From Bifidobacterium margollesii (lineage in GTDB: Bacteria; Actinomycetota; Actinomycetes; Actinomycetales; Bifidobacteriaceae), in NCBI RefSeq assembly GCF_002860355.1, contig NZ_NMWU01000002.1, positions 1 to 64,000 on the forward strand: a stretch of DNA of 64,000 nucleotides. Reading direction: 5' to 3'. A model generated the notes under the pieces. It was not told where the DNA came from. It did not search any database and saw only the letters and a program-made list of their open reading frames with translations. The translations under genes were made by a program, and so were the position numbers. Below, one piece after another: positions 7,959-16,345 of the stretch. Positions within the stretch are counted from its first letter, which is position 1; every line of letters begins with the position of its first letter.

Positions 7959-10100
7959 TCAATTATGTTGTGCATATTGATGATCAATTTTGGGTAAAAA
8001 TTGATCACGGCAAATCCCCGATTGCGGCGAATCCACGGACGGCGAATCCGTGGAGGCTGAATCACCGGAGATCGAATCGCGACGGAACCACAGGGCGAGG
8101 AACGCGAAGGCGAAGGCCAGCGGCAGCATGTGGCGTTCGAAGTTGTTGGCCGGAGCGGTCATCATCACGCCCATGAGCAGCAGCATCGGCAGATGGAACG
8201 CCAGCGACCGCCAGCGTCGCAGCACCACCTCCGCCGCGCCGACCACCAATGTGAGCACCACCCAGAAATTGCCGTGCGTCGGCCAGCCGAGCACCGGAAT
8301 CCCGGCCCAGCCGTTCGCGAACGCGGCCACCGCGTCGCGCCAGCCGCCCAGCCAATGCTTGATACCGGGGGTGCTGCGTTCCATCACGCCGTTGTCGATG
8401 TAGTAGGTCATCGACACATAAGCGCCGTCGGTCACGTCGAAATAGCCGTACATCTTGGCCAGCGCGCCGTCGATATAGTCCACGGGCGCGGCTCGGCCGA
8501 TCTCAATCCACGCTTTGGTGAACCGGGTCATGTCGTCGGCGGTGACCGTACGCCACCGATAGACGATGGGCTTGTCTTCCGCGGACCCTGACGATTTCAT
8601 ACGGTCGGCGTCCTGCGGGAAGTACGCTTTGGCCGCGGCGTCAAGATCGATGATCGGGGCGATCTCCCTGCGGGCGGAATCGGGAATCGATTCGGGCCGG
8701 TTGCGCGCCACCCGGCCGATCTGCTGCAGCTGCAGGCCCTTGCTTTCGATCGGATCGCCGCCGATGATCGTATCGGTGGCGGTGAGCGCGGTGAGCGCTC
8801 CTTGGAAGACGATCAGCGGAATCACCATCGCCACCAGCCAGATACGCCAGCGTTTGCGGTCGGCGAGCAGAGCCAGCACGATCTGCAATGCGACCACGTA
8901 CAGTGCGTATTTGGCGCTCGCCAGCATGACCAGCGTGCTGAGGGCCAAGGGAATGATGGCCCGCGGAATGACGGTTGGCGGAATCGCGGTGTGGGGGAGT
9001 GATGTGCGGAACGGTGTGGCGTACAGCTCGTACAGCACGCCGAACCACCAGACGAACGCGAAGGCGAACAGGGGGGATTTGGTCAGGGAGATCGTGCTGA
9101 ACACGACGATCGGATTGAGCAGCAGCAGGGCCAATACGACTACGCGCGCGACTGATCCCGATGGAGTGAGACGACCGGAGGAGGTGGGGTTGGAGGAACA
9201 GTGGGATGAGGAAGCGAATTCGGCGGAACCACGTAGGAACGGCAGGTTGAGGAAGCGGTTCGCGGTGGCCGCACAGCAGAACGCGGCGAAGACGAACTGG
9301 GCTCCGGACAGCAGAACGATGCCCGCGTCCACAGCCCCGGTGATCGAACGGCTGGCGTAGGCGACCGAACCGTACAGCAGGGTGAGCACGATGTTGTGCT
9401 GATTGGTCAGGAAGGTCGGATCGGCGGGCCACAAGTAATGGGCAGTGGGGTAGACGTCCATGATGGTGTTTACTACACCGGTGCCGTTGAGGTAGATCTG
9501 CGGATCGCCGTGGGACTGCTCCCAGAACGACGTGAATTCGCGGATCTGCGAGAACAGGTCCGCGCCGAACGCGGCAAGCAGCGTGAGATAGCACCATGCC
9601 CATCCGGCGATGAGGATCAGCATGATCTTCCAGCCGCGGTCGGTGGCGTGTATGATGGCCTGCTCGTGCCGCGCGAGGAATCGGCGGGCGGGCCGGATGA
9701 TGCACTGGCAGATGCGGGCGAGCGGACCGTGCGTCAATCCCCAGACTTGTCCACGTTGTCCACAGTGGTCATCTTGTCCACAGTGATTGTCCCCATTGCT
9801 CACAACTCTGGGGATATCGTTTTCGGCGGCTGCGGTATGGACGGTTTCGATACGGACGGTTCTGCCACGGCCCCATCGCACCAGCAGGCACACCAGACCG
9901 AAATATGCGACGAACGCCGCTGTGCCGATCAGCGCGTTGATCCACGAAAAGCTCGCGATCGACCGATCCGCGCGGTAGATCGGGCCGACCGCCGTGCACA
10001 GCGCCAGCCACAGACAGGCCAGCGCGGCCAGAAGCCACCGCAGGCTCCGGAGAACCCTGTGGGAAATCCTGTGGGAAACCTTATTCGTCGCCTTATTCAT
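7959..10100 (-). CDS. Large polytopic membrane protein (DUF6020-like)
   Basis: 713 residues from ATG 10100 (MNKATNKVSHRI). The frame is open a further 72 codons upstream, but that stretch is a low-complexity Pro/Arg region without hydrophobic content. There are about 10-12 hydrophobic segments, with a large outward loop around GDPQIYLNGTGVVNTIMDVYPTAH split by hydrophobic stretches. It resembles the DUF6020 membrane-protein group, which looks like glycosyltransferase-C-type enzymes; I give that with moderate confidence. The last 15 residues (after SGICR) come from inserted DNA: the 98-bp repeat at 8008-8105 encodes the ancestral C-terminus, and translation now runs on into the insertion. Confidence 0.7.
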   Translation of the reverse strand: MNKATNKVSHRISHRVLRSLRWLLAALACLWLALCTAVGPIYRADRSIASFSWINALIGTAAFVAYFGLVCLLVRWGRGRTVRIETVHTAAAENDIPRVVSNGDNHCGQDDHCGQRGQVWGLTHGPLARICQCIIRPARRFLARHEQAIIHATDRGWKIMLILIAGWAWCYLTLLAAFGADLFSQIREFTSFWEQSHGDPQIYLNGTGVVNTIMDVYPTAHYLWPADPTFLTNQHNIVLTLLYGSVAYASRSITGAVDAGIVLLSGAQFVFAAFCCAATANRFLNLPFLRGSAEFASSSHCSSNPTSSGRLTPSGSVARVVVLALLLLNPIVVFSTISLTKSPLFAFAFVWWFGVLYELYATPFRTSLPHTAIPPTVIPRAIIPLALSTLVMLASAKYALYVVALQIVLALLADRKRWRIWLVAMVIPLIVFQGALTALTATDTIIGGDPIESKGLQLQQIGRVARNRPESIPDSARREIAPIIDLDAAAKAYFPQDADRMKSSGSAEDKPIVYRWRTVTADDMTRFTKAWIEIGRAAPVDYIDGALAKMYGYFDVTDGAYVSMTYYIDNGVMERSTPGIKHWLGGWRDAVAAFANGWAGIPVLGWPTHGNFWVVLTLVVGAAEVVLRRWRSLAFHLPMLLLMGVMMTAPANNFERHMLPLAFAFAFLALWFRRDSISGDSASTDSPSVDSPQSGICRDQFLPKIDHQYAQHN
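7981..8007. repeat. AT-rich palindrome at the insertion junction
   Basis: Perfect 11-bp arms (TGATCAATTTT and AAAATTGATCA) with a 5-base spacer, ending exactly where the second 98-bp repeat begins (8008). A further TGATCAATT lies at about 7957-7965. It may be the terminus or recombination site of the inserted segment, or a terminator. It falls inside the new 3' coding extension of the membrane-protein gene. Confidence 0.6.
8008..8105. repeat. 98-bp direct repeat, copy 2 (inside membrane-protein gene)
   Basis: Ungapped match to 7249-7346 at an offset of 759 bp, with two substitutions. It encodes the C-terminal residues of the membrane protein (from about ALWFRRDSISGDSAS to SGICR). Confidence 0.9.
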
Positions 10101-10291
10101 CGACCACGATTCTACCGATGGCCGTGATCGCGGACCTCGTCCGGGCGGCGGAGCTGACTGATGCGACGGTCTGGGGTCGGTTGGTTCGGCCGCGACTAGT
10201 TCAGGGCCGGGCGTCGGACGGGTTGCTCTGGATTGCCTGATTGTTCGGGATTGGGTGCTGGGCGGTTCGGGCTGGATTGCTCGGGCTGGGC

Positions 10292-10369
10292 GGTTCGGAT
10301 ATGGCGTTCTCGACACGCTCCGGGCCGCTCAGGCCGAGTCCTTACGGTCGAGAACACCATATCCGAACC
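10292..10369. repeat. Long gapped palindrome, family shared with 30821-30909
   Basis: 23-base arms (10292-10314 and 10347-10369, one mismatch) enclose a 32-base loop. The relative at 30821-30909 is in the opposite orientation. The two share arm cores (ATGGCGT...CGAC), loop ends (ACNCTC and CTTACG), and even the same C/T mismatch in the arm. It lies in the gap between the membrane-protein start and bioY. The rest of 10101-10291 shows nothing recognisable. Confidence 0.7.
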
Positions 10370-10386
10370 TTGGCCACCGTTGCTTG

Positions 10387-10430
10387 GGCTTCCCCCTCCG
10401 AGGAAAGCCGTCGGCGTAGCAGTAGGAGGC
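10387..10430. repeat. Degenerate REP-like copy
   Basis: GCTTCCCCCTCCGAGGAAAGC followed by GTCGGCGTAGCAG resembles the neighbouring intact element at 10450, with decayed pairing. Confidence 0.4.
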
Positions 10431-10449
10431 GATGTAGTTTCACTAGCGG

Positions 10450-10496
10450 GCTTCCCCCTTGGGGGGAAGCTGTCGGCGCAGCCGACTGATGAGGGG
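10450..10496. repeat. REP-like two-hairpin element
   Basis: GCTTCCCCCTTGGGGGGAAGC hairpin, TGTCGGCGCAGCCGAC hairpin, then the TGATGAGGGG tail. Same design as the other elements listed in this window. Confidence 0.75.
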
Positions 10497-10528
10497 CGGG
10501 CGAAGCCATGCGAAAGAATGTGAAAAAA

Positions 10529-10609
10529 GCTCCGACGCCATCACGACGTCGGAGCCGAAAACCCGAAAGGCACCCAGCCTGCGACGGATCACCTGCGCAG
10601 GCTGGGTGC
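10529..10609 (-). terminator. Tandem hairpins terminating bioY
   Basis: Two stems lie after the bioY stop when read on the minus strand. 10570-10609 has 14-base arms (GCACCCAGCCTGCG and its complement). 10529-10555 (GCTCCGACG arms) is followed directly by six T on the minus strand. The second has the classic rho-independent form. Confidence 0.8.
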
Positions 10610-10627
10610 GGCGGTCACCCGCGAAGA

Positions 10628-11215
10628 TCACTTGCGACGGATCAGCCCGGCGCAGGCGAGGGAGGCGACGGCGGCCTTGACCAGATCGCCGATGATGAAG
10701 CCCATGGATGCGATCACCACGGGAATCAGCGGCACGCCGGTGAGGGCGGACTGGATGGCGCAGCCGAAGGCGTACACCACCACGACGCCGCCGAGGAGGC
10801 TCGCGCCGAAGTAGCGCAGCGCGGTGAGCGTGCGGGAGCGTAGCGGAGTGCGACCCTTCAGCGCGGCGATGACGATCGCGCCCGGCAGGAAGCCGAGCAG
10901 GAATCCGGCGCTCGGGCCGAACAGCGCCATCGTGGAGGCGCCTCCAGCGAACACCGGCAGGCCGGCGGCGCCCGCAGCCAGATACAGGGCCACCGAGGAG
11001 CCCGCCTCGCGCCAGGACAGCGTAAGACCGGCGAGCATCACCACGAACGTCTGCAGGGTGATCGGCACCGGAGTGCCCGGGATCGGAATCGCGCCGGCCG
11101 CGGCGGCGGCCCACATCAGCACGGCGAACAGGGCGACCTTGCCGGCGGAGACCAGCAGCTTCGGAGCCGCGTTGGAGGATTCCACAACCTTGGAATCATG
11201 ATGTTGTGCGTTCAT
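10628..11215 (-). CDS. bioY: Biotin transporter substrate-binding component BioY
   Basis: 195 residues with about six transmembrane segments. BioY features include PIPGTPVPITLQTFVVML near residue 45, GGASTMALFGPSAGFLLGF in the middle, and a GFIIGDL motif near the end. BioY is the S-component of ECF-type biotin uptake and may work with a shared energising module or alone. No ecfA/ecfT gene is seen here. It is divergent from birA and close to the biotin-dependent carboxylase, so biotin uptake, attachment and use sit together. Confidence 0.93.
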   Translation of the reverse strand: MNAQHHDSKVVESSNAAPKLLVSAGKVALFAVLMWAAAAAGAIPIPGTPVPITLQTFVVMLAGLTLSWREAGSSVALYLAAGAAGLPVFAGGASTMALFGPSAGFLLGFLPGAIVIAALKGRTPLRSRTLTALRYFGASLLGGVVVVYAFGCAIQSALTGVPLIPVVIASMGFIIGDLVKAAVASLACAGLIRRK

Positions 11216-11351
11216 ACAAAACCCTTCTCCGAATGGATTGCGCGGCGAGACGTCAAAACCGCCGGATCATGCCGTAAATCCAGATCAGCATACAAAGCGA
11301 CCCAAGGAATTCGTCGCTGATCCCTCAGCATAAAACCCTGTTCGGCGAATC

Positions 11352-11441
11352 AGGTTTGTACGAACCTACAAAATTGGCTTTCGATTTTTGTGGGTGTAAG
11401 GCTTTCGCATCGATTCCGGACGTTGTTAGCTGGAGGCTAAC
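11352..11441. promoter_or_regulatory. Candidate operators in the bioY/birA divergent region
   Basis: The 287-bp gap holds two inverted repeats. One is AGGTTTGTACGAACCT at 11352-11367, a GTAC-centred near-perfect palindrome. The other is GTTAGCTGGAGGCTAAC at 11425-11441. Either could be the binding site of a biotin-responsive regulator. BirA here lacks the N-terminal HTH of regulatory BirA proteins, so another regulator would be needed. This assignment is inference. Confidence 0.4.
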
Positions 11442-11502
11442 CACAAGTGTCGCCGGTGAAGCATCCGCCGGCTTCGATGGTTGACGTCAGAAGGCGAGGC
11501 AT

Positions 11503-12588
11503 ATGAGCAATCAGCAGTCCGGGGGAAGCCGCAGTGCATGGAGGGGCACCCTCGTCCATACGCTGCGTGCGGCTGATTCGGTGTGGCTGAGCGGTTCCGT
11601 GGATTCCACCAATTCGGTGATCGCACGGACCGCAGCCGCGCAGGACGCTGGTCGTCCGCTTGACGAGCGGGTGCGCACCCTGTTCTCAGAGGAGAACGTT
11701 CCCGCCGAACCGACTGCGGAACCGATTCCCGATTCCGACACCGCGGCGCTGGCCGATCTGACCCGCCGCGCCGATGTGGATTATGAGGCCAACAACGCCG
11801 ATGCGGCCGCCGCATGGCTTGCCTCGTCGGGCCTGACCCCGAATCTTGACGAGCTACCCGTGCAGGTGCCGGTCAGCGTGGCGATCGCCGACACCCAGAC
11901 CTCCGGACGCGGTCGACTGGGCCGCGTCTGGTACAACAAGGTCGGCGAATCATTCGTCGCCTCGTATGCGGTCGCCGTGCCGAAGGCGCTCGCCGTGGGG
12001 TCGGACTCCGGCTGGCTGACCATGATCGCCGGCCTTGCCGCGATTGATGCACTGGGATCCGAACTGACGAACGGTTCGGCTCACGAGCTTGATCCCGAAG
12101 CCCGGTTCACGCTCAAATGGCCGAACGACGTCTTCCTGATCGGCCGCAAGCTGGGTGGCATTCTCACCGAGCTCACGGAGGTTGACGATCAGTGGGCGCT
12201 GGTGACCTTCGGTATCGGGCTGAACCTGTTCGTCGATCCCGACGAACTGCCCACCGAGGAATCCACGTCGCTGCAACTGCATTACGCGCCGCTGCCGCCG
12301 TACGGCGAGCTGCGCGACCGTCTGGCCGCGGGGGTGGCCACGGCGTTGCGGGTGAGGCTGAGCGCCTTCGCCTCGTATCCGGATCGGATCGTGGGTCGTC
12401 TGCATGACGAGGTCGTCGATCTGAGCTGGACGTTGGGTCGACGGGTGAAGGCCCGTCTGGCCGAGGGGGGTGAGGTGATCGGCGTCGCGCAGTCCATCAA
12501 CGATGACGCTTCACTGACCGTCCGGATCGACGACGGTACCGAACGAATCGTCACCACGGGGGATGTGGGGGTGTTGCCCGATGATTGA
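11503..12588 (+). CDS. birA: Biotin--[acetyl-CoA carboxylase] ligase
   Basis: 361 residues. The biotinyl-AMP binding motif is SGRGRLGR (134-141). KWPNDV (205-210) and GRKLGGILTE (214-223) follow, with an SH3-like C-terminal domain. There is no N-terminal winged helix, so it is a catalytic-only ligase. The STN motif (35-37) is separated from GRGRLGR by about 95 residues, clearly more than the roughly 40 I expect; an acidic, Pro/Ala-rich insertion fills the gap (about 60-110). Its target is the biotinyl domain of the next gene. A 10-bp hairpin follows the stop. Confidence 0.92.
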   Translation: MSNQQSGGSRSAWRGTLVHTLRAADSVWLSGSVDSTNSVIARTAAAQDAGRPLDERVRTLFSEENVPAEPTAEPIPDSDTAALADLTRRADVDYEANNADAAAAWLASSGLTPNLDELPVQVPVSVAIADTQTSGRGRLGRVWYNKVGESFVASYAVAVPKALAVGSDSGWLTMIAGLAAIDALGSELTNGSAHELDPEARFTLKWPNDVFLIGRKLGGILTELTEVDDQWALVTFGIGLNLFVDPDELPTEESTSLQLHYAPLPPYGELRDRLAAGVATALRVRLSAFASYPDRIVGRLHDEVVDLSWTLGRRVKARLAEGGEVIGVAQSINDDASLTVRIDDGTERIVTTGDVGVLPDD

Positions 12589-12631
12589 CCGGCCATCGGT
12601 CACGACGGCGAACGACTAGCGGTCGCCGCGA

Positions 12632-12655
12632 CGGATGCCGAACGGTCGGCATCCG
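12632..12655. terminator. Hairpin after birA
   Basis: Perfect 10-base arms (CGGATGCCGA and TCGGCATCCG) with a 4-base loop, 44 bp after the birA stop. No T-run, so it may be a partial terminator ahead of the carboxylase gene. Confidence 0.5.
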
Positions 12656-12806
12656 ATGATCATGAAACCACAGGACGAAAAACACAGGTCGAAAACCACA
12701 GATCGATAACGGATATCGTTCCCGATTCTCGATCCTTACGGTCATTCCGATTTCCACAGTCACTGAGATCCAAACCCGGACTCATCAGACCATCCGAAAG
12801 GCATAT

Positions 12807-14654
12807 ATGAAGAAACTGCTGATAGCGAACCGCGGCGAAATCGCCCTGCGCGTGGTCCGCACCGCGCAGGAGATGGGCATCTCCACGGTGGTGGTGTACG
12901 CCGAACAGGACCGCGATTCGCAGGCCGCGCAGATGGCCGACGAGGCGTATCTGCTCTCCGGAGACACCTACAAGGACACGTATCTCAACGAGGATCTCAT
13001 CATGAGCATCGTCGAGCGCTCCGGCTCCGACGCCGTGCACCCCGGATACGGATTCCTCTCCGAGAACCCCGGCTTCGCGCGGAAGGTGATCGACGCCGGC
13101 GTCACCTGGGTGGGGCCGAACCCCACCGCCCTGACCGATCTGGGAGACAAGATCACCGCCCGCCGCGTGGCCGAAGCCGCGCACGTACCGCCGGTGCCGG
13201 GCCTGAGCGAACCGGTGAGCGACATGCGCGAACTGCTCGACTTCGCCAACTCGCACGGCTACCCGGTGATGCTCAAGCGCACCGACGGCGGCGGCGGACA
13301 CGGCATCACCGTCGTGCATGACGACGACGAGCTGCGCCGCTTCTTCCTCAACCACGACGCGCTGCAGGGCGGCGACCTGAACGAATACTTCATCGAGAAG
13401 TTCGTCGACAAATCCCGCCATGTGGAAACCCAGTCCGGCCGCGACAGCCACGGCAACTTCACCGTCTACTCCACCCGCGACTGCTCGGTGCAGCGCCGCA
13501 ACCAGAAACTGGTGGAGGAAGCCCCCGCCCCGTTCCTGCCCGGCGACGTGGAACAGCAGCTCAAAGGCTTCTCCGAACGCCTGTTCCGGCAGGTCGACTA
13601 CGTGGGCCTCGGCACCTGCGAATTCATGGTCACCCCCTCCGGCCGCGTGTACTTCCTCGAAGTCAATCCGCGTCTTCAGGTGGAACACACCGTCAGCGAA
13701 GAGGTCTGTGGCCTCGATCTGGTGCGCGAACAGCTCATCATCGCCTCCGGCGGCGAACTCACGCCCGCCCCGGCACCGCGCGGTCACAGCTTCGAACTGC
13801 GCATCACCTGCGAAGACCCAGCCACCAACCTCACGCCGAGCTCCGGCACGCTGGAACGGATCGTCTGGCCATCCGGCCCCGGCATCCGCATCGACTCCGG
13901 TGTGGAGGAAGGCGACACCGTCTCTCCGAAATTCGATTCGATGATGGGCAAGGTGGTCGTCACCGCGCAGAACCGCGAAACCGCCGTGGCCCGCGTACGC
14001 CGGGCGCTGCGCGAACTGCAGATCGACGGCGTGCCCACCCCCGCCACCCTGTTCCAGAAGATCTTCACCAACGACGAGTTCACCGCCGAGCATGGTCATC
14101 CGTTCACCGTGACCACCAAGTGGCTGGAACGCACCTACCTCAACAAGACCCCGCGCACCACCGTCACCGGTCAGCCCGCCTCGCTGGCCGGATCCGAGCC
14201 GAACCGCGAACAGCCGGCCGCTGAGACCTTCGTGATCGAAATGGACGACAAGCGCGTCAAGCTCACCCTCCCCGAGGCCATGCTCGCCGGACTCGGATCG
14301 GGCGCCGGTCGGCACGGAGAACGCAAGCCCACCCAGCCGCTGCGCGGCGCCGGACTCAAAAACGTGGACGCCAAGGCCCAGCATGCCGACGACGGCGCGA
14401 AGTCCGGCATCATCGCCTCGCCGATGCAGGCCGTGGTCACCCGCATCAACGTGGCCGAAGGGCAGCAGGTGGCCAAGGGCGATCTGCTCGTGGTGCTCGA
14501 ATCCATGAAGATGGAGAACTACGTGTACGCACCCGCATCCGGCACGGTGACCAAGATCTTCGTCTCCCCGGCCGACGGTGTGGAGGCCGGCGAGACGCTG
14601 GTGACCCTCGACGTCACCGGCAATGCGACCGACCGATCCGGAAAGGAGCAGTGA
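12807..14654 (+). CDS. accA3: Acetyl/propionyl-CoA carboxylase alpha chain (biotin carboxylase + carrier)
   Basis: 615 residues. Biotin carboxylase occupies the first about 450: KKLLIANRGEIALRV at the N-terminus, the ATP-grasp glycine loop TDGGGGHGI near 157-165, and EVNPRLQVEHTVSE near 285. The C-terminal biotinyl domain carries ESMKMEN with Lys568 as the biotinylation site; the variant ESMKM replaces the usual EAMKM. It makes carboxybiotin, which the beta subunit passes to acetyl-CoA. The stop overlaps the next reading frame (GTGA), so the two subunits are probably co-translated. The gene symbol follows the actinobacterial naming. Confidence 0.93.
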   Translation: MKKLLIANRGEIALRVVRTAQEMGISTVVVYAEQDRDSQAAQMADEAYLLSGDTYKDTYLNEDLIMSIVERSGSDAVHPGYGFLSENPGFARKVIDAGVTWVGPNPTALTDLGDKITARRVAEAAHVPPVPGLSEPVSDMRELLDFANSHGYPVMLKRTDGGGGHGITVVHDDDELRRFFLNHDALQGGDLNEYFIEKFVDKSRHVETQSGRDSHGNFTVYSTRDCSVQRRNQKLVEEAPAPFLPGDVEQQLKGFSERLFRQVDYVGLGTCEFMVTPSGRVYFLEVNPRLQVEHTVSEEVCGLDLVREQLIIASGGELTPAPAPRGHSFELRITCEDPATNLTPSSGTLERIVWPSGPGIRIDSGVEEGDTVSPKFDSMMGKVVVTAQNRETAVARVRRALRELQIDGVPTPATLFQKIFTNDEFTAEHGHPFTVTTKWLERTYLNKTPRTTVTGQPASLAGSEPNREQPAAETFVIEMDDKRVKLTLPEAMLAGLGSGAGRHGERKPTQPLRGAGLKNVDAKAQHADDGAKSGIIASPMQAVVTRINVAEGQQVAKGDLLVVLESMKMENYVYAPASGTVTKIFVSPADGVEAGETLVTLDVTGNATDRSGKEQ

Positions 14655-14659
14655 TCGAC

Positions 14660-16291
14660 ATGACCGCAGTGATGCCCGGACCGACCTCCGCACCGGCCTC
14701 GGCGACGACGTCCGCCCCGGCCTCCGATGCGCGGGACGACGCCGACCGCCAGCCGATCCGCTCGGCCGCGATCCGCGCGGCCCAGCTCGCCCGCGACGCC
14801 GAAGAGCACGCCCGCAAACGCCAGCACGCCAAAGGCAAGTACACGGCCCGCGAACGGCTCGACCTGCTGTTCGACACCGACACCTTCGAGGAGATCGGCC
14901 GGTTCAACGGCGGCAACATCAACAACGGGGTGGCCGGTTCCGCGGTGATCACCGGATTCGGTGATATCTACGGCCGCAAAGTGGCCGTATACGCGCAGGA
15001 CTTCTCGGTAAAGGGCGGCACGATGGGCCGGGCCGAAGGCGCGAAGATCTGCCATCTGATCGACATGGCCATGGACCTGAAGATCCCCGTGGTGGCGCTG
15101 ATCGACTCCGGCGGCGCCCGCATCCAGGAGGGCGTGGCCGCGCTCACCCAGTATGGGCACATCTTCCGCAGAACATGCGACGCCAGCGGGTTCATCCCGC
15201 AGATCTCCCTGATCCTCGGCCCGTGCGCGGGCGGCGCGGTGTACTGCCCGGCCCTCACCGATCTGATCATCATGACCAAGGAGAACTCGAACATGTTCGT
15301 CACCGGTCCCGACGTGATCAAGGTGACCACCGGCGAGACGGTGAGCATGGACGAGCTGGGCGGCGGCTACGTGCACAACGCGAAGTCCGGCGTGGCCCAT
15401 TATCTCGGCGAGGACGAGGCCGATGCGATCGACTACGCGCGTACCGTGCTCGCGTATCTGCCCGCCAACTCCGACGCGAAGCCGCCGGTGTACGCCTACG
15501 CCTCCGGGCACGCCGAGGCCGAGGCCGCGAAGCGTCTGGCCACGATCGTGCCGGCCAACGACCGCCAGCCCTACGACGTGCTCGACGTGATCCGCTGCAT
15601 CGTGGACTACGGCGAATTCGTGCAGGTGCACGAACTGTTCGCCCAGTCCGCCGTCGTGGGATTCGCCTGCATCGACGGGCATCCGGTGGGCGTCGTGGCC
15701 AACCAGCCCAACGTGCGCGCCGGCATCCTCGACGTGGACTCCTCCGAAAAGGTGGCCCGCTTCGTGCGGCTGTGCGACGCGTTCAACCTGCCGGTGATCA
15801 CGTTGGTGGACGTGCCGGGCTACAAGCCGGGCAGCGACCAGGAGCATGCGGGCATCATCCGACGCGGCGCGAAGGTGATCTACGCCTACGCCAACGCCCA
15901 GGTGCCGATGATCACGGTGATCCTGCGCAAGGCGTTCGGCGGCGCGTACATCGTGATGGGCTCCAAGGCCATCGGCGCGGACATGAACTTCGCCTGGCCC
16001 AGCTCGCAGATCGCGGTGCTCGGCGCGGCCGGCGCGGTGAACATCATCCACCGCAAGGATCTGCAGAAGGCGAAGGAGGCCGGACAGGACGTGAACGCCC
16101 TGCGGCAGCGGCTCGCCGACGAGTATGAAAGGACCACCGTGAACGCCAATCTTTCGCTCGAAATGGGCGAGATCGACGCGATGATCGATCCCGAGCAGAC
16201 ACGCGAGGTGATCGAACAGTCGCTGAAACTGCTGGCCGACAAGCGTCGTCACCCCCGCACCACCAAGCACCACGGCAACGGACCGCTGTAA
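14660..16291 (+). CDS. accD: Acyl-CoA carboxylase beta chain (carboxyltransferase)
   Basis: 543 residues from ATG 14660. An in-frame GTG at 14651 overlaps the previous stop, but AAGGAG (14643-14648) is only two bases from it and eleven from the ATG. Typical carboxyltransferase features are KGKYTARERLDLLFD near the N-terminus, IDSGGARIQEGVAAL and GPCAGGAVYCPALTD in the first half, and DVPGYKPGSDQEHAGIIR and KAFGGAYIVMGSK in the second. With the upstream alpha chain it converts acetyl-CoA (or propionyl-CoA) to malonyl-CoA. Only 54 bases separate it from fas, so carboxylase and synthase are likely one transcript. Confidence 0.93.
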   Translation: MTAVMPGPTSAPASATTSAPASDARDDADRQPIRSAAIRAAQLARDAEEHARKRQHAKGKYTARERLDLLFDTDTFEEIGRFNGGNINNGVAGSAVITGFGDIYGRKVAVYAQDFSVKGGTMGRAEGAKICHLIDMAMDLKIPVVALIDSGGARIQEGVAALTQYGHIFRRTCDASGFIPQISLILGPCAGGAVYCPALTDLIIMTKENSNMFVTGPDVIKVTTGETVSMDELGGGYVHNAKSGVAHYLGEDEADAIDYARTVLAYLPANSDAKPPVYAYASGHAEAEAAKRLATIVPANDRQPYDVLDVIRCIVDYGEFVQVHELFAQSAVVGFACIDGHPVGVVANQPNVRAGILDVDSSEKVARFVRLCDAFNLPVITLVDVPGYKPGSDQEHAGIIRRGAKVIYAYANAQVPMITVILRKAFGGAYIVMGSKAIGADMNFAWPSSQIAVLGAAGAVNIIHRKDLQKAKEAGQDVNALRQRLADEYERTTVNANLSLEMGEIDAMIDPEQTREVIEQSLKLLADKRRHPRTTKHHGNGPL

Positions 16292-16345
16292 ACGTATAAC
16301 TCAAGATCGAAGAACCAAGAAACAGCAAGGAATACAAGGAACATC

